The notes under the pieces are model-generated. The model searched no databases, was not told the origin of the DNA, and saw only the letters and a program-made list of their open reading frames with translations. Positions 8,005 to 15,225 of a stretch of DNA of 25,262 nucleotides are shown here, in pieces. Numbering within the stretch: the stretch's first letter is position 1; each line of letters begins with the position of its first letter. The translations under genes were made by a program, and so were the position numbers. The DNA is from an uncultured Bacillota bacterium (lineage in GTDB: Bacteria > Bacillota > Clostridia > Christensenellales > UBA1242). The DNA is taken from assembly GCA_945947685.1 (NCBI GenBank), contig CAMEYT010000001.1, positions 1-25,262 on the forward strand, read 5' to 3'.

Positions 8005-8030
8005 AATAAATGTTTGAGCAACGATTTTAA

Positions 8031-8240
8031 CCGCGTTCTATTGATACAACTTTTATTTTGGCTTTAAGATATAAAAACTATGCAGTTGTTGTTACTAATC
8101 ACAACGATAACAATAATTCATATAAACCTTGTTCGGCAAGTCTGTCTTCAAGAACAACCACAGGTATGACAGTAGGACAATATAAACTTTCTACTTCAAA
8201 TTGGTGGACAGGCTTTAATTATATTGCTATTGGTTGGTAA
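8031..8240 (+). pseudogene. Stranded C-terminal fragment of a tail-fibre tip
   Basis: An open frame runs from just after a TAA (8028-8030) to a TAA at 8238-8240. It has no ATG near its beginning and no ribosome binding site; a TTG at 8058 is the only nearby start. The 69 residues read like the last beta domain of a fibre tip: 'ALRYKNYAVVVTNHNDNN', an 'SLSSRTTTGMTVG' strand pair, and a 'WWTGFNYIAIGW' ending that resembles the closing 'YIAIG' strand of fibre receptor-binding domains. Composition returns to the AT-rich phage norm. It is in the same frame phase as the fibre gene at 5433. Joined to that gene's AT-rich part it would give a fibre of roughly 310 residues. I infer it is the displaced original tip. 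Confidence 0.6.
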
Positions 8241-8273
8241 AAAGTAAAAAAAAGAAAAATAAGGAGGACAAAA

Positions 8274-9524
8274 ATGTCCATTTCTCAAAAATATCAAACA
8301 GCAAGTGGAGATTCTGTAGTGTTATCTACATCCTCCTCGGATATATATTTAAGTAGTGCTATTAGTATTCCATATTATAAGTCTTTGTTTAGGCAACAAA
8401 ACATAAAACCTCGTTTTAGAGTTTTTGTTCTTAACCCTGATGAGACAATCCGCTATCCTTTGCCAAATGAAAGAATTCAAGAAGGGGGTAGTTATTCAGA
8501 GAATTACCAAGATGGGCAAAGACGTACTATGAGTTTAACTCTTTTCAATGAAGACGGAAAATTTACTCCTTCAATAAACAGCTTGTGGATTGATTCTAAG
8601 TTTAGTTTAGAGTTAGGGATAGAAATGCCTAATGGTCAAATAGTCTGGAATAAAAAGGGAATTTATGTTATAAGTAATTCTTCTACCACACATTCTTCTG
8701 ATGATAAAACAGTCCCTTTGAGTTTAGGCGACAAATTTAATGCCTTAACTGGGAAGTTAGGAACACTAGAAACTACTTATGAAATCCCTATAGGGAGTGA
8801 TATAGAAGAAGTTATAAAGGGTTTGTTAAATATGGATAAGGGAAACGGATATGTTTTAGACCCTAAACCTATTATTTACCATTCTTCTTTTAAAGGTAAA
8901 AAAACACAAACAAAGATCTCAAAGTCAGCTGGCTCTACTGTGGGTGAAATTATTTTAGAATTGGGAACGCAACTCTCTGCAGAGGTTTTTTATAATGTAG
9001 AGGGAAATTTGGTGGTAACACCTACTCAGGAGACAAGCAGTGATATTGATAAACCAGTTCTTTATGATTTCAAAGCAACACTAGGAGATATGCAAAGTGT
9101 TAATTTTGATTTTAATATGTCAGAAGTAATAAATCGAGTAATTGTTACAGGAACTACACAAAATGGAGCCGTTCATCATGCAATAGCTGTAAACGATGAT
9201 ACGAGTTCTCCTTTATGTTATCAGCGAATTGGGTACCGCACAGGAAGTCCAATAAATGATAGTAACATAACTTCCGATTTACTGGCACAGGAAAGAGCGA
9301 AGTATGAGCTGCGTAAGCAGTTAATTTTAAAATCTTCTGTTAATTTACCAGTGACTTTTAATCCTTTGCTTTTGGTTAATAATTTGGTAACAATTACAGA
9401 TGAATTCTATGGTTTACAGGAACAAAAGTTTTTAATTCAATCAATTTCTTGTAATCTAGGATATGAAGGAATGATGAGTATTTCTGTTAGCAATTTACAA
9501 AATCTTCCTTTCTTAAGTGTATAA
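8274..9524 (+). CDS. Baseplate hub / tail-associated structural protein
   Basis: The protein has 416 residues, starting at ATG 8274 behind AAGGAGG. An early domain (about residues 40-150) contains 'GGSYSENYQDGQRRTMSLTL', which resembles the first beta barrel of hub-type tail proteins. The central part has a long strand-and-helix domain ('VGEIILELGTQLSAEVFYNV'). The end, about residues 330-410, has a helix and then an 'LLLVNNLVTITDEFYGLQEQ' segment and a final strand. These resemble the XkdQ/gp27-like hub order of domains. I see no membrane segment or lysozyme motif. The assignment comes from motif-level resemblance and neighbouring tail genes, so family identity is moderately sure only. AT-rich codon use shows it belongs to the native backbone on the right side of the cassette. 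Confidence 0.6.
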   Translation: MSISQKYQTASGDSVVLSTSSSDIYLSSAISIPYYKSLFRQQNIKPRFRVFVLNPDETIRYPLPNERIQEGGSYSENYQDGQRRTMSLTLFNEDGKFTPSINSLWIDSKFSLELGIEMPNGQIVWNKKGIYVISNSSTTHSSDDKTVPLSLGDKFNALTGKLGTLETTYEIPIGSDIEEVIKGLLNMDKGNGYVLDPKPIIYHSSFKGKKTQTKISKSAGSTVGEIILELGTQLSAEVFYNVEGNLVVTPTQETSSDIDKPVLYDFKATLGDMQSVNFDFNMSEVINRVIVTGTTQNGAVHHAIAVNDDTSSPLCYQRIGYRTGSPINDSNITSDLLAQERAKYELRKQLILKSSVNLPVTFNPLLLVNNLVTITDEFYGLQEQKFLIQSISCNLGYEGMMSISVSNLQNLPFLSV

Positions 9525-9560
9525 CGATAATAAAAATAAATAAAAAAGAAGGATACAAAA

Positions 9561-9938
9561 ATGGCTTTTAATGAAAATGGTACAATACCGAATAATACGC
9601 CTGCCCAAAGCTTTCGGCAATCTGTAGAAAATAAAAATCTTTTAGCTGAAAAAGGAAGTATTTATGTAGGAACGGGAAATGCTAATACTAATGATGGCTC
9701 AGCCATAACAGCTGCTCTCGCTGCGGGAGAGACTAATACTGTTTTACAAGTTGGAGAAGGAAAAACTCTTAAATATGGTAAAGTTACTTTGGATAATATT
9801 GATCAAAATAATTTCACTTCTCCAAAAGCAGATAAAATAAAGGTTCAAGATAACTATTGTTCTGTTGTCCAAATGACTCAAGCTGCTTATAACACGGCTG
9901 TAAAAGATCCTAATACTCTTTATATAATTATTGGGTAA
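9561..9938 (+). CDS. Small tail-fibre-associated protein
   Basis: The protein has 125 residues, starting at ATG 9561 with AAGAAGG upstream. The middle is Gly/Ala/Thr-rich and probably beta structured. The end, 'VVQMTQAAYNTAVKDPNTLYIIIG', has the Tyr...Asp-Pro-Asn-Thr-Leu-Tyr pattern that ends or links domains in many phage tail-fibre proteins. No signal peptide or catalytic motif is seen. It ends 16 nt before the start of the giant leucine-rich-repeat gene, and the ribosome binding site of that gene lies in the gap. A fibre adaptor or minor tail protein is the best guess. Confidence 0.5.
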   Translation: MAFNENGTIPNNTPAQSFRQSVENKNLLAEKGSIYVGTGNANTNDGSAITAALAAGETNTVLQVGEGKTLKYGKVTLDNIDQNNFTSPKADKIKVQDNYCSVVQMTQAAYNTAVKDPNTLYIIIG

Positions 9939-9954
9939 AAAGGTAGGAGGCAAA

Positions 9955-12900
9955 ATGGGTTTTAAAAAAGGTAATCAAAATATAGATAGTGTTTTTTATG
10001 GCACAGACTATGTAGAAAGAATGTACTTGGGAGGGGAACAATTTTTCCAAGCCAGTTACTTAGATTTTTATAAGACAAATTTCTTTTCTATTGGTTTGGG
10101 ACAAGAAAAAAGACAAATTGATAACCCAATGGGTGATGGAGCGATTTCTTATATAAAAACAGAATGGAGTTCTCAATATGGTTATCAATTAGAAGTAAAG
10201 CAAGATAAAACAGGGCGTCATACGAATTATACAGATGATGTTTTTAAAGAAAAATTTTCTTTTATGTTGCCAGAAGGGAAGTATTTACTCAAAGTGACTA
10301 TAAAAAATATTCCTTCCTCGGAGTCGAAAGGGACACTTGGCTGCGACCTTTTTAAAAAAGAGGACAATACATCTCTCCTTACAAATCCAGTTTTTTATAA
10401 TGGGACGGCGGGAGGATTCTCTGTTTTAGAAGATACCGAAGTTTATTTAGGTATGTATATTAACGACCTAAACCCTGAAAAAACTTCTATATTCTCTTTG
10501 GAATTGTCTCCTGCAGAAGTAGCGAATGAAAAATTTACGGAGAAAACTTCTCTTATGGTCAGAGGAAGAAAAAAGGAGATATATAACTCTGGTGCCTCTT
10601 CTATTAATATAACAATTCCTGAAACGGCTTTTTATGAAGGAGTATCATATCCTGTTGAATATATAGATTCTGATGCTTTTAATTATGAAGTAACCGAGAA
10701 TGGAAAAACAGTAAGTCAACCTTTGACAAAGATTTCAACAATAACTGTAGAAGGAGACAAGATGATTGGGTTTGGAAACAGAGCTTTCAAAAATTGCTCA
10801 AGTTGTACGAGTTTCTCTTGTACTTCAAGAGTTTTCCAAGGAGGTTTGTTTGCAAATAATGCCGCTTTTGAGGGATGCGGAGCTTTGGAAGACTTAACCT
10901 TGTCTATTGTTAAGAATATTAATGGATTAAAAGAAAGCAAAACCCTTGGTTTGATTAATATGGGGGGCCGAAATACTTATTCTTTTGATGACAGCTTTGC
11001 TGGTAATACTTCTGTTCATATCATTCATTGGAAAAACGAAGACTCTTCTTCTGGAGCTGAAAAACCTTTTACAGCTAATTTTGGGGTAGGAAGTTTTGAA
11101 GGTTGTAAAAATCTTGAAACAATTGTTTCTAATGATCATAATCTAGGAAGCCTCGATGAAGAAGCTGTCTTTAATGTAGGTTCAGCTGCTTTTGCAGGCT
11201 GTACTTCTTTAATTATGGCAGGAACAGGCTTTGGGTCAAATACAGGGCCTTTGTATTCCTCCATCGGTTCTCAGGCATTTAGTGGATGTACAGGGTTGAC
11301 GAGTTTAGATTTTACTGTTTCTGGTATTAGAGAAGGAGCCGAAACGATAATAGGTTCACAAGCGTTTGAAAATTGTACGGGAATTACGAGCATTAATTTA
11401 CCTAACACTGTTACCTCCATCGGTTCTCAGGCATTTAGTGGATGTAGTAGCCTAGAAAGTATAAACATTCCTTTTATTGGAGAAAGTGCTACAAGTACAA
11501 ACAATAAATTTAGTTATATCTTTGGAACGGTTCCAACAAGTCTTACCACAGTTGGCTTTTCTAAAGGAAATAATATTACAGAGATACCTGATTCTGCGTT
11601 TCGGAATTGTTCCAATATTACAAGTATAAATGGTAATGATACGGAAAATATAGTTAGTATTGGTAACTATGGATATGCAGGAACAGGCATAACAAGTATA
11701 AAAATCTCGTCTACATTGGCCTCCATCGGTTCTCAGGCATTTAGTGGATGTACAGGGTTGACGAGTGCAAGATTTGAAAAAATCGACGACAACAAATATG
11801 TTTATAGGGTAATAGGGTTGAGTGCTTTTGAAGGTTGTAGTAATTTAACAGGAGTGGAAGTCCCAGGTGGTTTTTCTACTACTGAAAATGATCCTATTCC
11901 TTGGCTTTCCTTGGAAGCATCAGAAAGTTGGGAGCTAAACGATTTTGCGAATGAAACATCCAATCCTCTTTATTATGCAAAAAATTTAAAAACGCAAAAC
12001 GTTGTTAACAACCCATCTTCTTCATCAGAAGACTATGTTAAAGCGAATTATTTTAAAAATTTCTCTTCATCGTCTATAAAATCTTTTGGTTATATAGGGG
12101 TTACAGGGATTCAGTTAAAAATAAATTCAGTTGCGCAAATAGGAACTAAAGCTTTTTGGGGTTCATCTTTTGACGAACTGCACTTAAGCTTTGTTGGTGT
12201 TCAAGATGAGACAGGGACACTTATTTCTAAGGCTCAAATTTTTTCTAATGCTTTCCAAGATACTACTGTTACAAATTCGGTTGATTTGGATACAAATGTT
12301 TTTATTCTTTTTTATAAAGACGCTTTTAAGAATTTTAACATTTCTGCTACTAAGAAATATTTTAAATTTATACCAGGAGAAAGGCATTGGGGGTCTCTTT
12401 GTTATTTTTGGAACGAAGACGCTAATCCCATAAGGCAGAATGGGGTAACCCTTGCTGAGCCAGATGGTTGGCAGGTGGAAGGGGTTTCTGCGGTAACAAG
12501 CGCGTGGATAGACACTTCAGAGCAGGCTCAAGCGATTTCTCAAGGTATAGACCTCAATAAGTGGGGGTATCAATATTGCAATAATTTATCTATATCGAGT
12601 TTAGATGTCCAAGGAGATGGAACTTGGGAAGTTCCTCGCGGTTTCTGCTACGGGTGTTCTAAAATAACTTTTCTTCCTGGTAGTAGTTTTGATGATAGTG
12701 GGATTTCTGTTGTGCATGATTATGGTTTTTATAACTGTAATGGGCTTATTAATACTTCACTTATAACCAAACGAGCAGTGTCTTTTGGGAAACAAAGTTT
12801 TTATAACACTAGCATTTATAGCATTTCAATAATGAATAGTAGTGGGGATATGACTATCGGAGAAAATGCTTTTGCTGACTGTCAAAAATTAATTTCGGTA

Positions 12901-13341
12901 CGAATTGGCAGAACTTATAACCTCTCTATAGAAGCAGGAATTTTTGAAAACTGTAATAACCTTGAGTCTATAGAAATTCCTTCATTCGGGTCAAATGCTA
13001 TTCCAGGTAAACAAAGATGGAAAGGCAGTATTTTTTATTTATTTAATTCATACCCTTCGTCTTATGGTTTTGTCCCAGACCAAGGTGCTTATTCTTGCGT
13101 CTTCGGTGAAAAATATAATTTGTTTTTACCTCATTCTTTAAAAGAATTTGTAAGTACCTCCGCAAGAAATTATAATCAAGACTATACAATTATAGGTTAT
13201 AATTTTTATAATAATAACGATGGAAGTACTCCAGCTTTGTTATTCCAGTCAGGGCAGGGAAAAACAACCGTATACAACTCTGCTGCATCTTTTTCTGAAG
13301 AGGCTTTTAAGAATAATAATGGAGATATTACAGTAAATTAA
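9955..13341 (+). CDS. Giant BspA-like leucine-rich-repeat tail protein (probable adhesin)
   Basis: The protein has 1128 residues. ATG 9955 has GGAGG 7-8 nt upstream; an earlier in-frame TTG at 9931 lies inside the previous gene. The N-terminus has a 'DYVERMYLGGEQFF' segment, a motif common in phage fibre proteins for attachment to the tail. From about residue 245 to near the C-terminus there are many LRR_5/BspA-type repeats of about 23 residues, with 'IGSQAFSGCTGLTSL'-like cores: Ala-Phe-x-x-Cys then a Leu/Ile strand. Such domains in bacteria bind host surface or matrix molecules. Here it most likely binds the bacterial envelope. No signal peptide or sortase motif is seen, which fits a virion protein. 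Three repeats are nearly identical in DNA, pointing to recent internal duplication or conversion. Confidence 0.8.
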   Translation: MGFKKGNQNIDSVFYGTDYVERMYLGGEQFFQASYLDFYKTNFFSIGLGQEKRQIDNPMGDGAISYIKTEWSSQYGYQLEVKQDKTGRHTNYTDDVFKEKFSFMLPEGKYLLKVTIKNIPSSESKGTLGCDLFKKEDNTSLLTNPVFYNGTAGGFSVLEDTEVYLGMYINDLNPEKTSIFSLELSPAEVANEKFTEKTSLMVRGRKKEIYNSGASSINITIPETAFYEGVSYPVEYIDSDAFNYEVTENGKTVSQPLTKISTITVEGDKMIGFGNRAFKNCSSCTSFSCTSRVFQGGLFANNAAFEGCGALEDLTLSIVKNINGLKESKTLGLINMGGRNTYSFDDSFAGNTSVHIIHWKNEDSSSGAEKPFTANFGVGSFEGCKNLETIVSNDHNLGSLDEEAVFNVGSAAFAGCTSLIMAGTGFGSNTGPLYSSIGSQAFSGCTGLTSLDFTVSGIREGAETIIGSQAFENCTGITSINLPNTVTSIGSQAFSGCSSLESINIPFIGESATSTNNKFSYIFGTVPTSLTTVGFSKGNNITEIPDSAFRNCSNITSINGNDTENIVSIGNYGYAGTGITSIKISSTLASIGSQAFSGCTGLTSARFEKIDDNKYVYRVIGLSAFEGCSNLTGVEVPGGFSTTENDPIPWLSLEASESWELNDFANETSNPLYYAKNLKTQNVVNNPSSSSEDYVKANYFKNFSSSSIKSFGYIGVTGIQLKINSVAQIGTKAFWGSSFDELHLSFVGVQDETGTLISKAQIFSNAFQDTTVTNSVDLDTNVFILFYKDAFKNFNISATKKYFKFIPGERHWGSLCYFWNEDANPIRQNGVTLAEPDGWQVEGVSAVTSAWIDTSEQAQAISQGIDLNKWGYQYCNNLSISSLDVQGDGTWEVPRGFCYGCSKITFLPGSSFDDSGISVVHDYGFYNCNGLINTSLITKRAVSFGKQSFYNTSIYSISIMNSSGDMTIGENAFADCQKLISVRIGRTYNLSIEAGIFENCNNLESIEIPSFGSNAIPGKQRWKGSIFYLFNSYPSSYGFVPDQGAYSCVFGEKYNLFLPHSLKEFVSTSARNYNQDYTIIGYNFYNNNDGSTPALLFQSGQGKTTVYNSAASFSEEAFKNNNGDITVN
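11258..11304 (+). repeat. Identical LRR-coding direct repeat, copy 1
   Basis: This 47-nt segment, beginning CCTCCATCGGTTCTCAGG, is identical at every base to copy 3 (11720-11766) and identical over its first 33 nt to copy 2. It encodes the 'SIGSQAFSGCTGLTS' part of a leucine-rich repeat. The other repeats in the gene differ much more in DNA. Confidence 0.85.
11414..11446 (+). repeat. Identical LRR-coding direct repeat, copy 2 (33 nt)
   Basis: It matches the first 33 nt of copies 1 and 3 exactly, then diverges. It is 156 nt (52 codons) after copy 1, so the reading frame is kept. Confidence 0.85.
11720..11766 (+). repeat. Identical LRR-coding direct repeat, copy 3
   Basis: It is identical to copy 1 over 47 nt and lies 306 nt (102 codons) after copy 2. 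Recombination between any two copies would remove or add whole repeats in frame. Confidence 0.85.
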
Positions 13342-13385
13342 ATTTTTTTATAAAATTTGTATATTAAACAAGGAGAACTAAAAAA

Positions 13386-13823
13386 ATGCAAAAAATAAAA
13401 ATAAAGAAAATGAAACCAGATGCCTTACTGCCTGTTCGTTCTTCAAAACAGGCAGCAGGCTGGGATTTATATAATAACGATGAACAAGACACGTTAGTTT
13501 GCCCAGGAGAAACCAAATTTATTCACACGGGGATAGCCATTGAAGGCGTTGAAGGTTATTTTGGAGCTATTGTTGCTCGTAGTGGATTATCTACAAAAAA
13601 TGGCTTAGCCCCTGCGAATAAAATAGGGGTAATTGATTCAGATTATAGAGGGGAAATTATGGTAGCTCTTCATAATCATTCTAATTCTCCTTATGTGACT
13701 AAACCAGGAGAAAGAATAGCTCAATTAATTTTTATCCCTTATCTAGCAATTGAGTTGGTTGAAACAGAGAATTTAAGCCTTACAGAAAGAGGTCAAAAAG
13801 GTTTTGGCTCAACGGGCAAGTAA
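13386..13823 (+). CDS. dut: dUTP diphosphatase (trimeric dUTPase)
   Basis: This enzyme hydrolyses dUTP to dUMP and pyrophosphate in the cytoplasm, keeping uracil out of phage DNA and feeding thymidylate synthesis. The 145-residue length is typical. All five motifs of the trimeric family are present in order: 'AGWDLYN' (I), 'ARSGLSTKNG' (II), 'IGVIDSDYRGEI' with the catalytic Asp (III), 'PGERIAQLIF' (IV) and the Gly-rich 'RGQKGFGSTGK' (V), which closes over the nucleotide. It starts at ATG 13386 behind AAGGAG. It is the first gene of the nucleotide-metabolism module and lies 11 nt before the methyltransferase gene. No clear terminator separates it from the leucine-rich-repeat gene. Confidence 0.95.
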   Translation: MQKIKIKKMKPDALLPVRSSKQAAGWDLYNNDEQDTLVCPGETKFIHTGIAIEGVEGYFGAIVARSGLSTKNGLAPANKIGVIDSDYRGEIMVALHNHSNSPYVTKPGERIAQLIFIPYLAIELVETENLSLTERGQKGFGSTGK

Positions 13824-13834
13824 GGAAGATAATT

Positions 13835-14875
13835 ATGAACTACATTGGATCAAAATATTCCTTAATAAGTTTTTTAGAAGAGTCTATTGATGAAACATTG
13901 AAAACCTGTAATGAAACTAGAAACCCATCTGAAATGGTTTTTGCTGATTTGTTTGCAGGGACAGGCGTTGTTAGTGGTTCGTTTAAGAAGCAGGGATATT
14001 CTATTATCGCTAACGATATTCAATATTACAGTTATGTAATAACAAAGCATCTGATAGAAAATAACGGTAATTTTGACAAAGAACGTTGTAATCAACTTAT
14101 TGCAGAACTTAATTCTTTAGAAGGCGTAGAGGGTTTCATATATAAGAACTACTCTTATGAAGGAACAGAAGGGCAAGAATATAGAAGGTTATATTTCTCA
14201 GACTTTAACGCTAAAAAGTGTGATGCTATAAGAATTGCTATTGAAGATTGGTTTAATCAAGGTAAAATCAACGAGAACGAATATTTCTTTTTATTGGGTT
14301 CATTGTTAAATAGCATTGATAAGTATGCTAATACGGCATCTGTTTATGGTGCTTATCTTAAAAAGCTTAAAAAATCTGCATTAAAAGAGATGGAACTTAT
14401 TGCACTTCCCATAATACAAGGAACTGCTGAGTGTAAAGTATATAATGAGGATACAAGTGAACTCATAAAGAATGTTTCTGGCGACATATTGTACCTTGAT
14501 CCACCGTATAATGCACGTCAATATTGTTCAAACTATCATCTTCTTGAAACAATTGCAAGATATGATAATCCTGAAATTAAAGGGAAAACAGGCTTACGTA
14601 ATTATACCAATCAAAAAAGTGTTTTTTGCATAAAGAACAAAGTCGCAGATGCTTTTAATGACCTCATTAAAAATGCAAAATTTAAGTATATCTTTTTAAG
14701 TTATAATAACGAAGGATTAATGCCTTTTGATACTATTGAAAAGATTATGAAGAAATACGGCAAATATAAAGTTTATATGCAACAATATCGTCGTTTTAAA
14801 GCAGACAATGCCCGAGAGAATAAGTCTGATTCAACAATAGAATATTTACATTGTTTAGTTAAGGAAGATATTTGA
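13835..14875 (+). CDS. Orphan DNA adenine-N6 methyltransferase (D12/Dam-like class)
   Basis: The protein has 346 residues and transfers a methyl group from S-adenosylmethionine to adenine N6 in a specific DNA sequence. It begins with 'NYIGSKYSLISFL', the N-terminal cofactor-site segment of D12-class enzymes. Motif I is FAGTG (residues 40-44) and motif IV is DPPY (222-225), within 'LYLDPPYNARQY'. The order motif I before DPPY, with a target-recognition insert between, fits the alpha class. No restriction endonuclease is encoded nearby, so it is an orphan that probably protects phage DNA from host restriction. The recognition site cannot be read from the sequence. It starts at ATG 13835 with AAGGAAG upstream, and it overlaps a candidate promoter at its stop codon. 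Confidence 0.9.
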   Translation: MNYIGSKYSLISFLEESIDETLKTCNETRNPSEMVFADLFAGTGVVSGSFKKQGYSIIANDIQYYSYVITKHLIENNGNFDKERCNQLIAELNSLEGVEGFIYKNYSYEGTEGQEYRRLYFSDFNAKKCDAIRIAIEDWFNQGKINENEYFFLLGSLLNSIDKYANTASVYGAYLKKLKKSALKEMELIALPIIQGTAECKVYNEDTSELIKNVSGDILYLDPPYNARQYCSNYHLLETIARYDNPEIKGKTGLRNYTNQKSVFCIKNKVADAFNDLIKNAKFKYIFLSYNNEGLMPFDTIEKIMKKYGKYKVYMQQYRRFKADNARENKSDSTIEYLHCLVKEDI

Positions 14876-14898
14876 CAAAGTCTTAAAAATATTATAAA
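14872..14898 (+). promoter_or_regulatory. Candidate promoter upstream of the redoxin-nrdD genes
   Basis: TTGACA at 14872-14877 overlaps the methyltransferase stop. TATAAA at 14893-14898 gives a 15-nt spacer; TAAAAA at 14895-14900 would give 17. Neither option is ideal. The hairpin terminator at 14907-14956 follows almost at once, so this promoter would need read-through to express nrdD. Confidence 0.35.
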
Positions 14899-14906
14899 AA
14901 TATCAA

Positions 14907-14956
14907 AAAAAAAGAAATCCCCAACTGTAAAGGTTGGGGAAATTCTTCTTTTTTTT
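14907..14956 (+). terminator. Rho-independent terminator before the redoxin gene
   Basis: TCCCCAAC (14918-14925) pairs perfectly with GTTGGGGA (14933-14940) around a 7-nt loop. An A-rich 5' flank can extend the pairing after a small internal bulge, and CTTCTTTTTTTT follows as a U-tail. The A-run on the left means it could also act on the opposite strand. It ends the dut-methyltransferase transcript and lies in the leader of the redoxin gene. Confidence 0.85.
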
Positions 14957-14996
14957 AGGTAAAAAAAAATAAAAAAAACAAAAAAAAGGAGCAGAT

Positions 14997-15224
14997 ATGA
15001 CTACAAGATATGTTTTGTATACAACAGGGTGTCCTCGATGCGAGGTTTTAAAGAAAAAATTAGAGCAAAAACACATTCAATTTGAGAGTGTAACTAATAT
15101 TGATTATATGATTGCAGAGGGAATGACCGAGGCTCCTATTCTGGGAGTATTTACAGATGATAGCACAGAAACGAGATTAAACTTTGTGGAAGCTGTTACG
15201 TATGTTAATGGTTTAGGGGGCTAA
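14997..15224 (+). CDS. Glutaredoxin/NrdH-like redoxin (CPRC)
   Basis: The protein has 75 residues and a small thioredoxin fold: strand 'RYVLYTTG', the redox pair C12-P-R-C15 at the start of a helix, and the cis-proline P47 in 'EAPIL'. It passes electrons to ribonucleotide reductase or another reductase by cycling a disulfide. It starts at ATG 14997 behind AAAGGAG and ends one base before nrdD begins, so the two are co-translated and almost certainly partners. Class III reductases of the formate type do not need a redoxin. The pairing suggests a redoxin-dependent (NrdD2-like) enzyme; that is inference. Confidence 0.85.
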   Translation: MTTRYVLYTTGCPRCEVLKKKLEQKHIQFESVTNIDYMIAEGMTEAPILGVFTDDSTETRLNFVEAVTYVNGLGG

Positions 15225-15225
15225 C

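Larger units (their letters stand above)
6140..8030. other. Compositional island: putative imported host-recognition cassette
   Basis: This stretch is markedly richer in GC than its surroundings. By eye, block 7261-7320 is about 57% GC and 7021-7080 about 42%, against about 27% for 4201-4260. Codons such as gcg, cgc, ggc and tcg become common from roughly 6150 and disappear again after about 8005. It holds the end of the fibre gene, the lectin-like gene, three hairpins and a 67-aa gene. The borders are approximate. No transposase, integrase or terminal repeat is seen, so homologous recombination through shared fibre linkers is the likeliest route. Confidence 0.6.

Noticed and set aside
6147..8029. 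GATTTTA at 6147 and 8023 as target-site duplication flanking the cassette
   Set aside because: Seven bases of A/T-rich sequence occur easily by chance, the frames differ, and the cassette borders are not known precisely.
11258..11766. Repeats considered as a CRISPR array
   Set aside because: Spacing is irregular (156 and 306 nt), repeats lie inside an open frame and encode leucine-rich repeats.
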